DNA from: Pseudomonadota bacterium
GTDB lineage: Bacteria > Myxococcota_A > Bradymonadia > Bradymonadales > GCA-2716585
DNA length: 33,010 nt
Direction of reading: 5' to 3'
NCBI GenBank assembly: GCA_005804885.1
Contig: SYOX01000287.1
Span: forward strand, 1 to 33,010
Below the pieces are notes generated by a model that searched no databases, was not told the origin of the DNA, and worked only from the letters and a program-made list of their open reading frames with translations. Each line of letters begins with the position of its first letter. Within the stretch, counting starts at the first letter, position 1. A program made the position numbers and the translations under genes. Shown here in pieces: positions 7,479-15,728 of the stretch.

Positions 7479-10366
7479 GCGGCCGCGCGCTCCTGATCGT
7501 GGCGCTGGCGTGCGCGCTCTGGGGCTGCCCTTCGAGCCCTGAGCCCTCGGGCGCGGCGCCTCCCCTTCCAACTCCTCGATCCAAGGATGTCGGCGCACCG
7601 GCGCCGGCCTTTGCGCTCGTCGACCTGCCCCACCGCCCATCGCCGGTCTTCCCAGCCGGCCCGGGAGGGGCTCAGTGGACGAAGGTGGCGCCGGAAGTGA
7701 GCGCGGGGCTCTTGACGGCGTTGGCGCCCTTCGGGTCTGGCGCGGTCGTATCTACGGCTGACGGCGAGCTTTTTTCGGTGGACGCAGGCGGGGTCTGGGC
7801 GAAGCTCGGGCCGACCTGGGGTGCGCCGATCGCGGACGTGGCCTCGGGGCGGTCTGCGAAGGGCGTGGTCGCGGTGGCGGCGCTGGACGCCGCCGGTCGC
7901 TTGCACCTGAGCCTGGACGGTGGGGTGTCGTGGAGGCTGGCGCGGGGCGAGCCCGAGGGCTTTGAGTCGCGGTCGGTGGTGTGGGACAGGCGGGAGTCGC
8001 CCTACCGGGCGATCGCGCTGAGGTGGCTGGGCGAGGTGTTGACGGTGGTGGCGTGCGGGCGCTCGACCCACGCGGTCTATTCGAGGGATGGGGGCGCGAC
8101 CTGGGTCGAGGCGCAGCTTGGGGGGCTGGAGGATTTGACGGCCTGCGCGGTGGGAGGCGATGGGGCGCTGATTGCGGTTGGCGAGCGCGGCGTGGGTTTT
8201 CGACTCGATGCCGATCAGGTCGCGTGGAGTCATGTCCCGATGGAGGGTCAGGCCAACGCGGAGGCGGTCGCGGTCCATCTGGAGGAGGTCGATGGCTTCG
8301 TGGTGGGGGGTCAGGGCGGGGTGCTCAGGCGCGCTACGAAGCGCGGCAACACCTGGGAGGCGCTGGACAGGCCCTCTGGGGACATCAGCGCGCTGGCGCT
8401 GGTCGACGCGCGGCGGTGGTTGGCGGTCACGCAGGCCGGGGATCTGCTGGAGACGCGCGACGCGGGCAAGGGCTGGTCGGTGTTGCGGGCCTCGGACGGG
8501 CGGAGGTTGAGGGAGGTCGAGGTCCTCGAAGGGGGCGCTTTCATGGCGCTGGGTCCGGAGCTGCTCTTGCGTGGCGAGCGGGGTGGGAGGCTCAGCGCGT
8601 TGAGGGACGAGAGGGCCTTGCGCGCGGTCTGGTCGCTGGATCAGGGCAGGGCCGTGGCCGCAGGGGAGGGAGGGCGGATTTTGCGTGTGGAGGCGGGGGC
8701 CTTGTCCTCGGTTGCGCCGCCTGGGCTGGTCGCCGACGTCACGGATCTGGCCTTCGCGGGTGGGCGCTTCGGTTGGGCGACGACGCGGTCGGGGGTGGTG
8801 TTGTCGACGCAGGACGGCGCGCGCGGCTGGGTCGGGGCGGGGCCGATGTCGGAGGCCGGGGTGCTGCGGTCGGTGGTGGCGCTCGATCCGCTCAACGTCT
8901 TCGTGGGGGCGGAGGACGGGCGCGTGTGGTCCTCGGGGGACCGGGGGGCGAGCTGGAGATCGGTCGAGGTGTCCGAGGGGGAGGCAGGGCGCGGCGGCCC
9001 GTCGGCGGTCGTCGATCTTGCGCTCGTCGAGGACGTCGGGGGCGCCCAGGTGTTCGGGGGAGGCGCTCGCGGCGAGGTCCTGATGGGGTCGCCGGGTCGG
9101 AGGGGGGTGGTGCTGGAGGGGATGACGGCTTTGAGGGGGATCGCGTCGGTGTCCTCGGCGGGCGGTAGGGCGTGGTTGGTGGATGTCGAGGGGATGATCT
9201 TGAGGCGAGAGGGCGATCTGTGGCGGGCGATGGCGCTGCCTGCGGGCTTGTCGTTGACGCAAGGGGCCTTTGACGGCGCGGGGGCGGGGGTGGTGCTGGC
9301 CTCCAGCGGGGCGATGCTGCGGACGTCGGATGGGGGCGCCTCGTGGTGGTTCGTGCCGCACGGGACGGACAAGGCGCTCAACGGGGTGGCGGCTGCGGGC
9401 GGGGGCGTCTTCGTGGCCGTCGGGCACGGGGGCGCGATCCGTCGTTCGGCGGACGGCGGCGCGCGGTGGGCGGATGTCCCGTCGGAGGCGGGTCGGTCGC
9501 TGATGGCGGCGGCGGCGATGGACGGCGGTCTGGTCGCGGTGGGTCTGGGGGGCGTCGCCCTTCAGAGCCTGGATGGCGGGGTCGTGTGGTCGAAGTGGCA
9601 AGGGGCGCCCGGGGATCTCGGGCAGACGCATCTGGGTGTGGTCGAGGTCGGCCCGGAGGGGCGCGCGCTGCTTGGGGGTGTCGGCCGCGCGTGGATCCGT
9701 GAGGGTGGAGGCTGGGTGTCGCTCAAGGCGTCCGGGGAGGGGCGGCTGGGCGAGGTGAGGCGGGCTGCGCTGGGTCCGGGAGGGGAGGCGTTGACGGTCG
9801 AGTCGACCGGGGTGTTGCGTCGCCGTCGTCCTGGGTCGGGCGAGCTGGAGGAGGTCTCGTGGTCGCGGGGGGAGGAGCGGCCCCGTTGGAGGGACGTGCG
9901 GGTGCTCTCCTGGGCGCCCTTCGAGGCGCGGGCCTTGTTGGACGATGGGATCTTCGCGATAGAGGGGGATTTTGACGGCGAGGTCCGTTGGCGCGAGGTG
10001 TCGCCGGAGCGGAGCCCTGGGGCGCGATCGAGCGCCTGGTCGGTGGACGCCGGGGGGAGGCTCTGGTTGATGGGCTCTGGGGGGTTGTGGTGTCTGCAGG
10101 CCGGGGATCGGTGGGCGCAGGTGGTGACCTCGTTGCCGGTGTCGCCGTCGTCGTTGTCCTTCAGGAGCGCGCAAGAGGGTTTCGCGGTGGGGCGCGGCGG
10201 GGCGATCTTCAGGACGACCGACGGCGGTGAGCGGTGGCAGAGCGAGGGGGGGCAGACGCGGACCGGGCTTGAGGCCGTACACGTCTCCTCCAAAGGAGAG
10301 GCGTGGGCGTCGGGGGAGGGAGGGGTTTTGCTGTGGCGTCAAGGAAGAGTCCCTGGTGATCCTTGA
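7475..10366 (+). CDS. Large Asp-box (BNR/Ycf48-like) beta-propeller lipoprotein
   Basis: This 963-residue protein is probably an outer-membrane or surface lipoprotein. The signal MSGRALLIVALACALWGC ends in a lipobox with Cys18. The rest carries many Asp-box repeats of the form S-x-D-x-G-x-x-W: SLDGGVSW, SRDGGATW, SGDRGASW, TSDGGASW, SADGGARW, SLDGGVVW and TTDGGERW. These mark beta-propeller blades of the sialidase/Ycf48 type, probably two propellers given the length. No catalytic sialidase residues were recognised, so a binding or scaffold role is more likely. The GTG start overlaps the previous stop and has no strong ribosome site of its own, which fits translational coupling. A longer reading from 7025 in the same frame is rejected because it overlaps two genes. 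It lies just upstream of pal. Confidence 0.85.
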   Translation: MSGRALLIVALACALWGCPSSPEPSGAAPPLPTPRSKDVGAPAPAFALVDLPHRPSPVFPAGPGGAQWTKVAPEVSAGLLTALAPFGSGAVVSTADGELFSVDAGGVWAKLGPTWGAPIADVASGRSAKGVVAVAALDAAGRLHLSLDGGVSWRLARGEPEGFESRSVVWDRRESPYRAIALRWLGEVLTVVACGRSTHAVYSRDGGATWVEAQLGGLEDLTACAVGGDGALIAVGERGVGFRLDADQVAWSHVPMEGQANAEAVAVHLEEVDGFVVGGQGGVLRRATKRGNTWEALDRPSGDISALALVDARRWLAVTQAGDLLETRDAGKGWSVLRASDGRRLREVEVLEGGAFMALGPELLLRGERGGRLSALRDERALRAVWSLDQGRAVAAGEGGRILRVEAGALSSVAPPGLVADVTDLAFAGGRFGWATTRSGVVLSTQDGARGWVGAGPMSEAGVLRSVVALDPLNVFVGAEDGRVWSSGDRGASWRSVEVSEGEAGRGGPSAVVDLALVEDVGGAQVFGGGARGEVLMGSPGRRGVVLEGMTALRGIASVSSAGGRAWLVDVEGMILRREGDLWRAMALPAGLSLTQGAFDGAGAGVVLASSGAMLRTSDGGASWWFVPHGTDKALNGVAAAGGGVFVAVGHGGAIRRSADGGARWADVPSEAGRSLMAAAAMDGGLVAVGLGGVALQSLDGGVVWSKWQGAPGDLGQTHLGVVEVGPEGRALLGGVGRAWIREGGGWVSLKASGEGRLGEVRRAALGPGGEALTVESTGVLRRRRPGSGELEEVSWSRGEERPRWRDVRVLSWAPFEARALLDDGIFAIEGDFDGEVRWREVSPERSPGARSSAWSVDAGGRLWLMGSGGLWCLQAGDRWAQVVTSLPVSPSSLSFRSAQEGFAVGRGGAIFRTTDGGERWQSEGGQTRTGLEAVHVSSKGEAWASGEGGVLLWRQGRVPGDP

Positions 10367-10390
10367 CACGGAGGCCCTGAATCCTCTAGA
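10363..10390 (+). promoter_or_regulatory. Candidate sigma-70 promoter for the pal-cpoB cluster
   Basis: TTGACA (10363-10368) is a perfect -35 box overlapping the stop of the propeller gene. TCTAGA (10385-10390) lies 16 bp later as a weak -10. The pal start codon is about 100 bp downstream. The -10 match is poor, so confidence is modest. Confidence 0.4.
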
Positions 10391-10494
10391 CACCCCTGTG
10401 AGAGCACGAGTTTGCTTGGAACCTTGTGCCGCTGATCGAATAAGGATTGGTGAGCGCATTTGACCGACAGAATACAACGAAGGGAGGATTGAGG

Positions 10495-11280
10495 ATGTCG
10501 TTTCACGAGGGGAGTTCATTCCTGGACAAGGGGTGGCGCTGGGGGTTCTTGTTGCTGGTTGCGGTCAGCTGGTTGGGTTCGGCTTGCATCAGCTATCCTG
10601 ATTGTGAGAACGACGATCACTGCAAGGAGCAATCGGAGTTCTGTCTGAACAAGAAGTGCGCGCAGTGCCGCGTGGACACGCATTGCGGCGAGGGCCGCCG
10701 TTGCGTTGCGGGGGCTTGTGAGAAGATCCCGGGCTTCTGCAAGGGGGTCTCGGACTGCGTTGGCAAGGAGAAGTGCCGCAACAACCAGTGCGGGCCTGAG
10801 TGCTTGAGCAACGTGGACTGCGCCAACGGCGAGCGCTGCGACAACAACCAGTGCGTGGCCAGCGTGTGCGTCACCGACGCGGATTGCCCGAGCGGTCAGA
10901 ACTGCCGGGACGGCCTCTGCATCGCGGCGGAGGTGCAGAGCGGTGACTTCTGCGACGCGCCCCCCCCCGTGTACTTCGACTATGACGAGTCGGCGCTCCG
11001 GGCGGACTCTCGCGACACGCTCCGCAAGCACGCCGAGTGCGTCGAGAAGGTCAAGAAGCGCCTGCTGGTCGAGGGTCACTGCGACGAGCGCGGGACCGAG
11101 GAGTACAACCTGGCCCTGGGTGAGCGCCGCGCCAAGTCGACGCGGGACTACCTGGAGCAGCTCGGTGTGCGTCGGGCCGTGATGAAGACGATCTCCTACG
11201 GCGAGTCGAAGCCGGCCAAGTTCGGCAGCACCGAGTCGGTCTTCCAGCTCAACCGCCGCTGCGAGTTCCAGTGGCAGTGA
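10495..11280 (+). CDS. pal: Pal-type OmpA-domain lipoprotein with N-terminal Cys-rich repeats
   Basis: This 261-residue peptidoglycan-associated lipoprotein has an unusual insert. The lipoprotein signal ends at about Cys31 (WLGSAC). Residues 32-150 form five Cys-rich units of about 20-24 residues with the spacing C-x4/5-C-x5-C-x4-C (for example CLSNVDCANGERCDNNQC), like the Dickkopf-N repeats common in myxobacterial lipoproteins. The C-terminal OmpA-like domain has VYFDYDES, VEGHCDERGTEEYN and LGERRAKSTRDYL, the residues that bind meso-diaminopimelate in peptidoglycan. Pal tethers the outer membrane to the wall in the Tol-Pal system. ATG 10495 has GGAGGA 6 bp upstream; the upstream TTG at 10447 is rejected. 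It is followed 32 bp later by cpoB. Confidence 0.9.
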   Translation: MSFHEGSSFLDKGWRWGFLLLVAVSWLGSACISYPDCENDDHCKEQSEFCLNKKCAQCRVDTHCGEGRRCVAGACEKIPGFCKGVSDCVGKEKCRNNQCGPECLSNVDCANGERCDNNQCVASVCVTDADCPSGQNCRDGLCIAAEVQSGDFCDAPPPVYFDYDESALRADSRDTLRKHAECVEKVKKRLLVEGHCDERGTEEYNLALGERRAKSTRDYLEQLGVRRAVMKTISYGESKPAKFGSTESVFQLNRRCEFQWQ

Positions 11281-11312
11281 TGTCTCCAGGGGACCAGCCT
11301 TCGGTGAAGATC

Positions 11313-12122
11313 ATGGCGAAGTCCATCAAGTCAGCTTCGATCCTGTCCTTTCTTGTGGGAGCGGCCCTCTTGACGGGCTGCGTCTCCGCAGGAGAGGGCG
11401 ACAGGATGGCCGCCGACATCAAGCTCATGAAGGACGAGGTGGGCCAGCTCCGGGCCTCGATGGATGCCGACAGGGTCAAGCTCAACGAGACCTTGACCCG
11501 CGCACAGCGCAACGTCGAGCAGCTGGAGGCGACCCTTGAGGACGCCCGTCAGCGCCTGGGCCGCAACAACGCGGATCTGAGCGCTGACATGGAGGCGATG
11601 CGCAAGGAGATCGACCGCGTCAGCGGCCAGCTGGATGTCGGTCGGCGCGAGTTTGAGCAGCTCAGGAAGGCCTTTGAGCTCTTCCAGGCCGACGTCGACG
11701 TCCGGCTCAACAGCCGTCGGACGCTGCCCTCGGATCCCGACGAGCTCTTCCAGGCCGGTCAAGACCGGCTCTCGGGCGACGATCCCGATGGGGCGCGCAA
11801 GGCCTTCGAGCGCTTCGCCAAGGACTTCCCAAGCGACGACAGGGCGGACAACGCGGTCTTCTTCGTCGGCGAGTCCTTCATGAAGCAGGAGAAGTACAAG
11901 GAGGCCGCGGCCTCCTTCCGGGCCGTGCTCAAGGACTACGAGAAGTCCGACATCCGCGACGCGGCGACCTACCGCTTCGGGGACGCTCTGGTGGGGATGA
12001 AGCGCTGCGACGACGCGCGGATCTTCTACGAGGAGGTCACCACGAAGTTCAAGAAGTCCTCCTTCAAGAAGGACGCTCGCCAGAAGCTCAAGCAGATCGA
12101 CAAGAAGCAGCTCTGCCCGTGA
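11313..12122 (+). CDS. cpoB: CpoB/YbgF-type TPR lipoprotein of the Tol-Pal system
   Basis: This 269-residue protein has three parts. A lipoprotein signal ends at LLTGC (Cys23), whereas most CpoB proteins are periplasmic rather than lipidated. A coiled coil spans about residues 30-145 (LRASMDADRVKLNETL, LEATLEDARQRLG) and matches the CpoB trimerisation region. A TPR domain covers 155-265 (LFQAGQDRL, AVFFVGESFMKQEKYKEAA, ATYRFGDALVGMKRCDDA). CpoB coordinates peptidoglycan synthesis with outer-membrane constriction together with Tol-Pal and PBP1B. ATG 11313 is chosen because it gives a compact signal peptide. ATG 11280, which overlaps the pal stop, is an alternative. Confidence 0.85.
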   Translation: MAKSIKSASILSFLVGAALLTGCVSAGEGDRMAADIKLMKDEVGQLRASMDADRVKLNETLTRAQRNVEQLEATLEDARQRLGRNNADLSADMEAMRKEIDRVSGQLDVGRREFEQLRKAFELFQADVDVRLNSRRTLPSDPDELFQAGQDRLSGDDPDGARKAFERFAKDFPSDDRADNAVFFVGESFMKQEKYKEAAASFRAVLKDYEKSDIRDAATYRFGDALVGMKRCDDARIFYEEVTTKFKKSSFKKDARQKLKQIDKKQLCP

Positions 12123-12248
12123 TGCCCTCGGGCCAGCTTCATTTTGAAGTGGGCCTTGTCGACGCGCTCTCCCTCTCCTTTCCAACGCCAGACTTCTTCA
12201 TCGGCCGGCGCAGCCCGCGCCGAGCAGCCTCGCCGGGAGTTCAAGATC

Positions 12249-13811
12249 ATGAGCCGACGCCCATTGCTCAAGTCCATCTCGATCCTGCTCCTGGCCCTCG
12301 CGGCGCTGGCGCAGGCGTGCTCCAACGATCCGCCTCCCTCCGTCGAGCCGCCCGCGCCTCAAGCCGACGCGGGGGTCTCGGCGATCCCCCCCGGGCCTGT
12401 GGTCCCGTTGACGGTCCCCGCCCGCGAGATCCCCTTCCGGGAGGAGGCCAAGATCTACCCGAGGCTCGCCGGTGAGGCCGTCGACGCGGCGATCTACATG
12501 GGCGCCTACGAGGCGATGGCGGCGTTGAGCCGCAAGCTCGATCCTGTGGGGGCCGAGCACAACGGCGCCCCGACGGGGGCGGCCAAGGCCGTCGAGCGCC
12601 CCAAGGGCACGCTGCTGTCGCTGTGGTACACCGGCAATGTCCACGGCGAGCGGGAGGACTGCGGGTGCAAGAAGAACCCCCTGGGCGGCCTGACCCGAAA
12701 GGCCACGATGATCCAGGATGCCCCCAAGGCTGGCCGCGAGCTTGATCGCCCTGACGGCCAGCTCATCCTCGACGCTGGCGATCTCCTCTTCGCGGGCACG
12801 CACGTGTCGCGCTTGAGCGAGACCGACCATAAGATCGCCCTGATCCAGGCCGAGGCCATCGTGATGGCCTTCAACCTGATCGGGTGCGCGGCCTTCTCGC
12901 CTGGAGAGGTTGATCTGGCGCTGGGGCTGGAGGCGCTGCTGGGGTTGAAGGGCAAGGCGAAGTTCCCCTGGGTGAGCGCCAACATGCGGCGGGCGAGCGA
13001 CAAGGCGTTGATCTTCGAGCCCTTCGTCGTGACCGAGGCCGCCGGGCTCAAGACGCTGATCGTGGGGCTGACCAACCCGGAGAGCGCGATCAAGGACTAT
13101 TACGTCCAGGCCGGCGTCGAGATCCAGGACCCTGCGGAGGCGCTCAAGGCCCAGGCGGAGGCCATCCGCGGGGCGGGCGCCGACGTCGTCATCCTGCTGT
13201 CGAACCTGGGCATCGAGGGGACCTCCAAGCTCCTGGAGGGGCTGGATCGGGGGGCGCTCCCGGTGACGCTCGCGCTGGTCTCCAACACCTCCCGGTCGAC
13301 CTACACGCCGATCTGGGTGGCGGGCGTCCCGATCTTCGAGCCCGGCAGCCGCGGCAAGTTCATGGGGCGGGCCGACCTGCACGTCGTCGACGGCAAGGTC
13401 GCCTTTGTCCCCGAGGAGAGCGGCCAGGTCAGCCTCGTGCGCGATTACATGAACGCCTACAGGTCCTTGCACCACGCGCGGCGCGCGGTCAGCGAGATCG
13501 TCAACGTCAAGACCCCGAGCGCCCCCTTGAAGGCCGACGCGGGCGTCGAGGCGGCGCTTGAGGACCCGGACGCGGCCCGCAATGCCCGCATCGAGCGCAA
13601 CCTGACGCTGGCCGCCGAGCGGCTCAAGCGGATCGAGGAGGGGCTGCCCGCGAAGATCGACGTGGTCGCGACGCCGGTTGAGACTCAGAGCTGGATCTTC
13701 AACCAGGTCACGCCGGTGGAGTTGAGCATCGTTCAGGACAAGGCGGTGCGGAGGCTGCTGGACGACTACGAGAAGAAGGTCGCGCCGCTCAGGCCGGCTC
13801 CCCCGAAGTGA
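12249..13811 (+). CDS. Metallophosphoesterase-fold lipoprotein lacking metal ligands
   Basis: This 520-residue protein carries a lipoprotein signal ending at about Cys24 (ALAQAC). The domain order follows UshA-like 5'-nucleotidases: LWYTGNVHGEREDCGC, then LDAGDLLF, then a segment in the place of GNHE reading FSPGEVDL, then VILLSNLGIEG and LALVSNTSRS. In active enzymes these positions carry DxH, GNHE, SHLG and GHTH ligands; here they read NVH, SPGE, SNLG and SNTS. The CGC plus PLGGLTRKA motif is shared with a group of myxobacterial homologues as I remember them. Catalysis by the usual two-metal site therefore looks unlikely. ATG 12249 has GGGAG 9 bp upstream; the 36-codon upstream extension from 12144 is rejected. 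A 126-bp gap without genes separates it from cpoB. Confidence 0.8.
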   Translation: MSRRPLLKSISILLLALAALAQACSNDPPPSVEPPAPQADAGVSAIPPGPVVPLTVPAREIPFREEAKIYPRLAGEAVDAAIYMGAYEAMAALSRKLDPVGAEHNGAPTGAAKAVERPKGTLLSLWYTGNVHGEREDCGCKKNPLGGLTRKATMIQDAPKAGRELDRPDGQLILDAGDLLFAGTHVSRLSETDHKIALIQAEAIVMAFNLIGCAAFSPGEVDLALGLEALLGLKGKAKFPWVSANMRRASDKALIFEPFVVTEAAGLKTLIVGLTNPESAIKDYYVQAGVEIQDPAEALKAQAEAIRGAGADVVILLSNLGIEGTSKLLEGLDRGALPVTLALVSNTSRSTYTPIWVAGVPIFEPGSRGKFMGRADLHVVDGKVAFVPEESGQVSLVRDYMNAYRSLHHARRAVSEIVNVKTPSAPLKADAGVEAALEDPDAARNARIERNLTLAAERLKRIEEGLPAKIDVVATPVETQSWIFNQVTPVELSIVQDKAVRRLLDDYEKKVAPLRPAPPK

Positions 13812-13829
13812 GGCGGCGAGCCTGTTGGC

Positions 13830-14462
13830 TCAGAAGCGGCCGAAGAGTTCGGTGAGGCGGACGTCGAGGGCGGCGGAGAGCTTGTAGAGGGAGGAGACCG
13901 AGGCGCTGGACTCGGCCCGCTCGATCTGGCTCAGGAGCGAGACGGACAGGCCGGTGCGGCGCGAGAGCTGCTTGAGGGTCAGGCCCTGATCCTTGCGGAA
14001 CTTGCGGATGTTCCGGCCGATCGTCTTGTGGAGCTCCTCCTCGGGGTTGGTCAGCAGGCCCTTGTTGCGCAGGATCTGCTCGATGGTCTCGTTGAGCTCG
14101 TCCACGTCGCAGGGCTTGCGGATGTAGTCCGAGACGCGGCCTCGCAGCGCCTTGATGACCGAGTCGATGCTGGGGTTGCCCGTGAAGATGACGACGGCGA
14201 TGTCGTCGTCGATCCGGCGGATCTGCTCCAGCAGGGTCAGGCCGTCGAGCCTGGGCATCATCAGATCCAGGATGACGATGTGGTACTGGTGTTTCCGCAA
14301 GACCTCGCCGACGTGGGTCGGGTCGGTCAAGGTGGTGACCTCGTAGCCGTTCTGAGACAGCACCAGGCTCATGTAATCGCAGATGTCCTGCTCGTCGTCG
14401 ACGACGAGGATTCGGATGTTCCGCGTTGCGACGTTCTCTCCGACCTTGGCTCGCGCTGACAT
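13830..14462 (-). CDS. Response regulator fused to an XRE-type helix-turn-helix
   Basis: This 210-residue regulator has an N-terminal receiver domain (about 15-130) with the acidic pair D22-D23, phospho-acceptor D66 (ILDLMMP), the conserved Thr in VIFTGNPS and the Lys in YIRKPCDVDEL. All key residues are intact. Residues about 147-205 form a Cro/C1-type HTH (LTLKQLSRRTGLSVSLLSQI), which is an uncommon output domain for a response regulator. The start at 14462 is set by AGGAG 6 bp upstream; the longer reading to 14531 has no such site. It is convergent with the phosphoesterase-fold gene (18 bp apart) and divergent from truD. No kinase gene is adjacent. The orphan hybrid kinase at 22665 is a possible but unproven partner. 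Confidence 0.9.
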   Translation of the reverse strand: MSARAKVGENVATRNIRILVVDDEQDICDYMSLVLSQNGYEVTTLTDPTHVGEVLRKHQYHIVILDLMMPRLDGLTLLEQIRRIDDDIAVVIFTGNPSIDSVIKALRGRVSDYIRKPCDVDELNETIEQILRNKGLLTNPEEELHKTIGRNIRKFRKDQGLTLKQLSRRTGLSVSLLSQIERAESSASVSSLYKLSAALDVRLTELFGRF

Positions 14463-14512
14463 GGGCTCTCCTGAACAATCCTCGGCAGTCGACGCCGCGC
14501 GCATCGTGCCTG

Positions 14513-14582
14513 TGAAAGTCCTGAAAGTCAAGGTGTGGCGGGCGGATAAGAGGGCGCGCGAACTTTACGGGGCGCGCGCCCC
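14513..14582. promoter_or_regulatory. Divergent control region between the RR-XRE gene and truD
   Basis: The 165-bp divergent region contains a direct repeat TGAAAGTC at 14513-14520 and 14522-14529 (9-bp period). It also contains a perfect 14-bp palindrome GGGGCGCGCGCCCC at 14569-14582. Either could bind the adjacent regulator, but this is inference from position only. Confidence 0.3.
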
Positions 14583-14627
14583 GTGGTAGCTTCCAGGGCG
14601 GATCGGGCGGCTCATGGAGGGTGTGTG

Positions 14628-15728
14628 GTGGTGGATCAGGGCGTTCCTCTCTTGACCGAGGCGATGGCCGGCACGGGCGGGCTCATCAAGGTCGAGCCTG
14701 AGGACTTTTGCGTTGAGGAGGTGCCCAGCTACGAGCCCTGCGGTCAGGGTCCCCACCTCTACCTCTGGGTGGAGAAGACCAACCTGCCGGCCGAGGTCGC
14801 GCTGAGGCGCCTCGGTCAGCGCTTCGAGTGTCGCCCCGGCGATGTGGGGCAGGCCGGGATCAAGGACACGCGGGCGCGCTCGCGGCAATGGTTCTCGGTC
14901 GTCGACGAGGCCGGGCGCTGGTCTGCCGAGGCAGATCCGGCCGAGATGGACCTGGGGCCGGGGCTGCGCGTCTTGCGCGTGTCGCGCCACGGCAACCGCC
15001 TCAAGACGGGCCACTTGCGAGGCAACAGCTTCGACGTCCTCGTGCGCGAGGCTCACCCCGAGGGCCTTGAGCGCGCGGTGCGGATCATGGCCGAGATCCA
15101 GGCTCGGGGCCTGCCCAACTTCTACGGCCCTCAGCGCTTCGGGCGCGATGGCGGCAACGTGACGACCGGCCTGGCGCTGCTCAGAGGCGAGCGAGGGGCC
15201 GGGCGGGCCGCTCACGACCGCTTCGTCAAGCGCCTGGTCATCAGCGCCGTCCAGTCCCACGTCTTCAACCGCGTCCTGGCCCACCGCATGGCCGTCGGGC
15301 TCCTGCACACCGTCCTCGAAGGCGACCGCATGGTCCGCCTCGACAGCGGGGGCCGCTTCGAGGTTCAGGATCCGGCCGCCGAGCAGGAGCGCTTCGACCG
15401 CCGCGAGGTCGTCCACACCGCGCCGATGCCTGGACACCGGATCGGGTGGGCCGGCGGCGCCGCCGGCCAGATGGAGCGCGAGGGCGCCGCCGGCCTCGGG
15501 ATCGAGCCTGGGGACTTCAAGCGCTTCGGCAAGCTCGCCCTGGGCGCGCGGCGGGAGAGCCTCATCTTCCCCGCAGACATCTCCGTCGAGGCGGACTCCG
15601 ACGGGGTCCGAGTCCGTTTTCTGCTCCCGCGAGGCGCCTACGCCACGACGGTCCTGGGGGAGCTGATGAAGTCGCCGACAGCCTCGCTTGAGGCGTCGTC
15701 AGAGATCGACGAGGTCCTGGAGGCATGA
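14628..15728 (+). CDS. truD: tRNA pseudouridine synthase D
   Basis: This 366-residue enzyme converts U13 of tRNAs (tRNA-Glu in E. coli) to pseudouridine in the cytoplasm. The TruD hallmarks are present: FCVEEVP near the N-terminus, the catalytic motif GQAGIKDTRARSRQWFSV with the nucleophilic Asp at position 80, HRGN-like HGNRLKTGHLRGNSFD, and NFYGPQRFGRDGGN. The insertion domain is the expected size. The start is one of three in-frame GTG codons (14625, 14628, 14631). 14628 is chosen because GGAGG lies 7 bp upstream. The stop overlaps the next start as ATGA, so the large TPR protein is translationally coupled to it. Confidence 0.93.
   Translation: MVDQGVPLLTEAMAGTGGLIKVEPEDFCVEEVPSYEPCGQGPHLYLWVEKTNLPAEVALRRLGQRFECRPGDVGQAGIKDTRARSRQWFSVVDEAGRWSAEADPAEMDLGPGLRVLRVSRHGNRLKTGHLRGNSFDVLVREAHPEGLERAVRIMAEIQARGLPNFYGPQRFGRDGGNVTTGLALLRGERGAGRAAHDRFVKRLVISAVQSHVFNRVLAHRMAVGLLHTVLEGDRMVRLDSGGRFEVQDPAAEQERFDRREVVHTAPMPGHRIGWAGGAAGQMEREGAAGLGIEPGDFKRFGKLALGARRESLIFPADISVEADSDGVRVRFLLPRGAYATTVLGELMKSPTASLEASSEIDEVLEA

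Noticed and set aside
7445..10519. 1024-residue minus-strand open frame opposite the propeller gene
   Set aside because: Arg/Pro-rich shadow with no motifs; the plus strand carries a signal peptide and repeated Asp-boxes.
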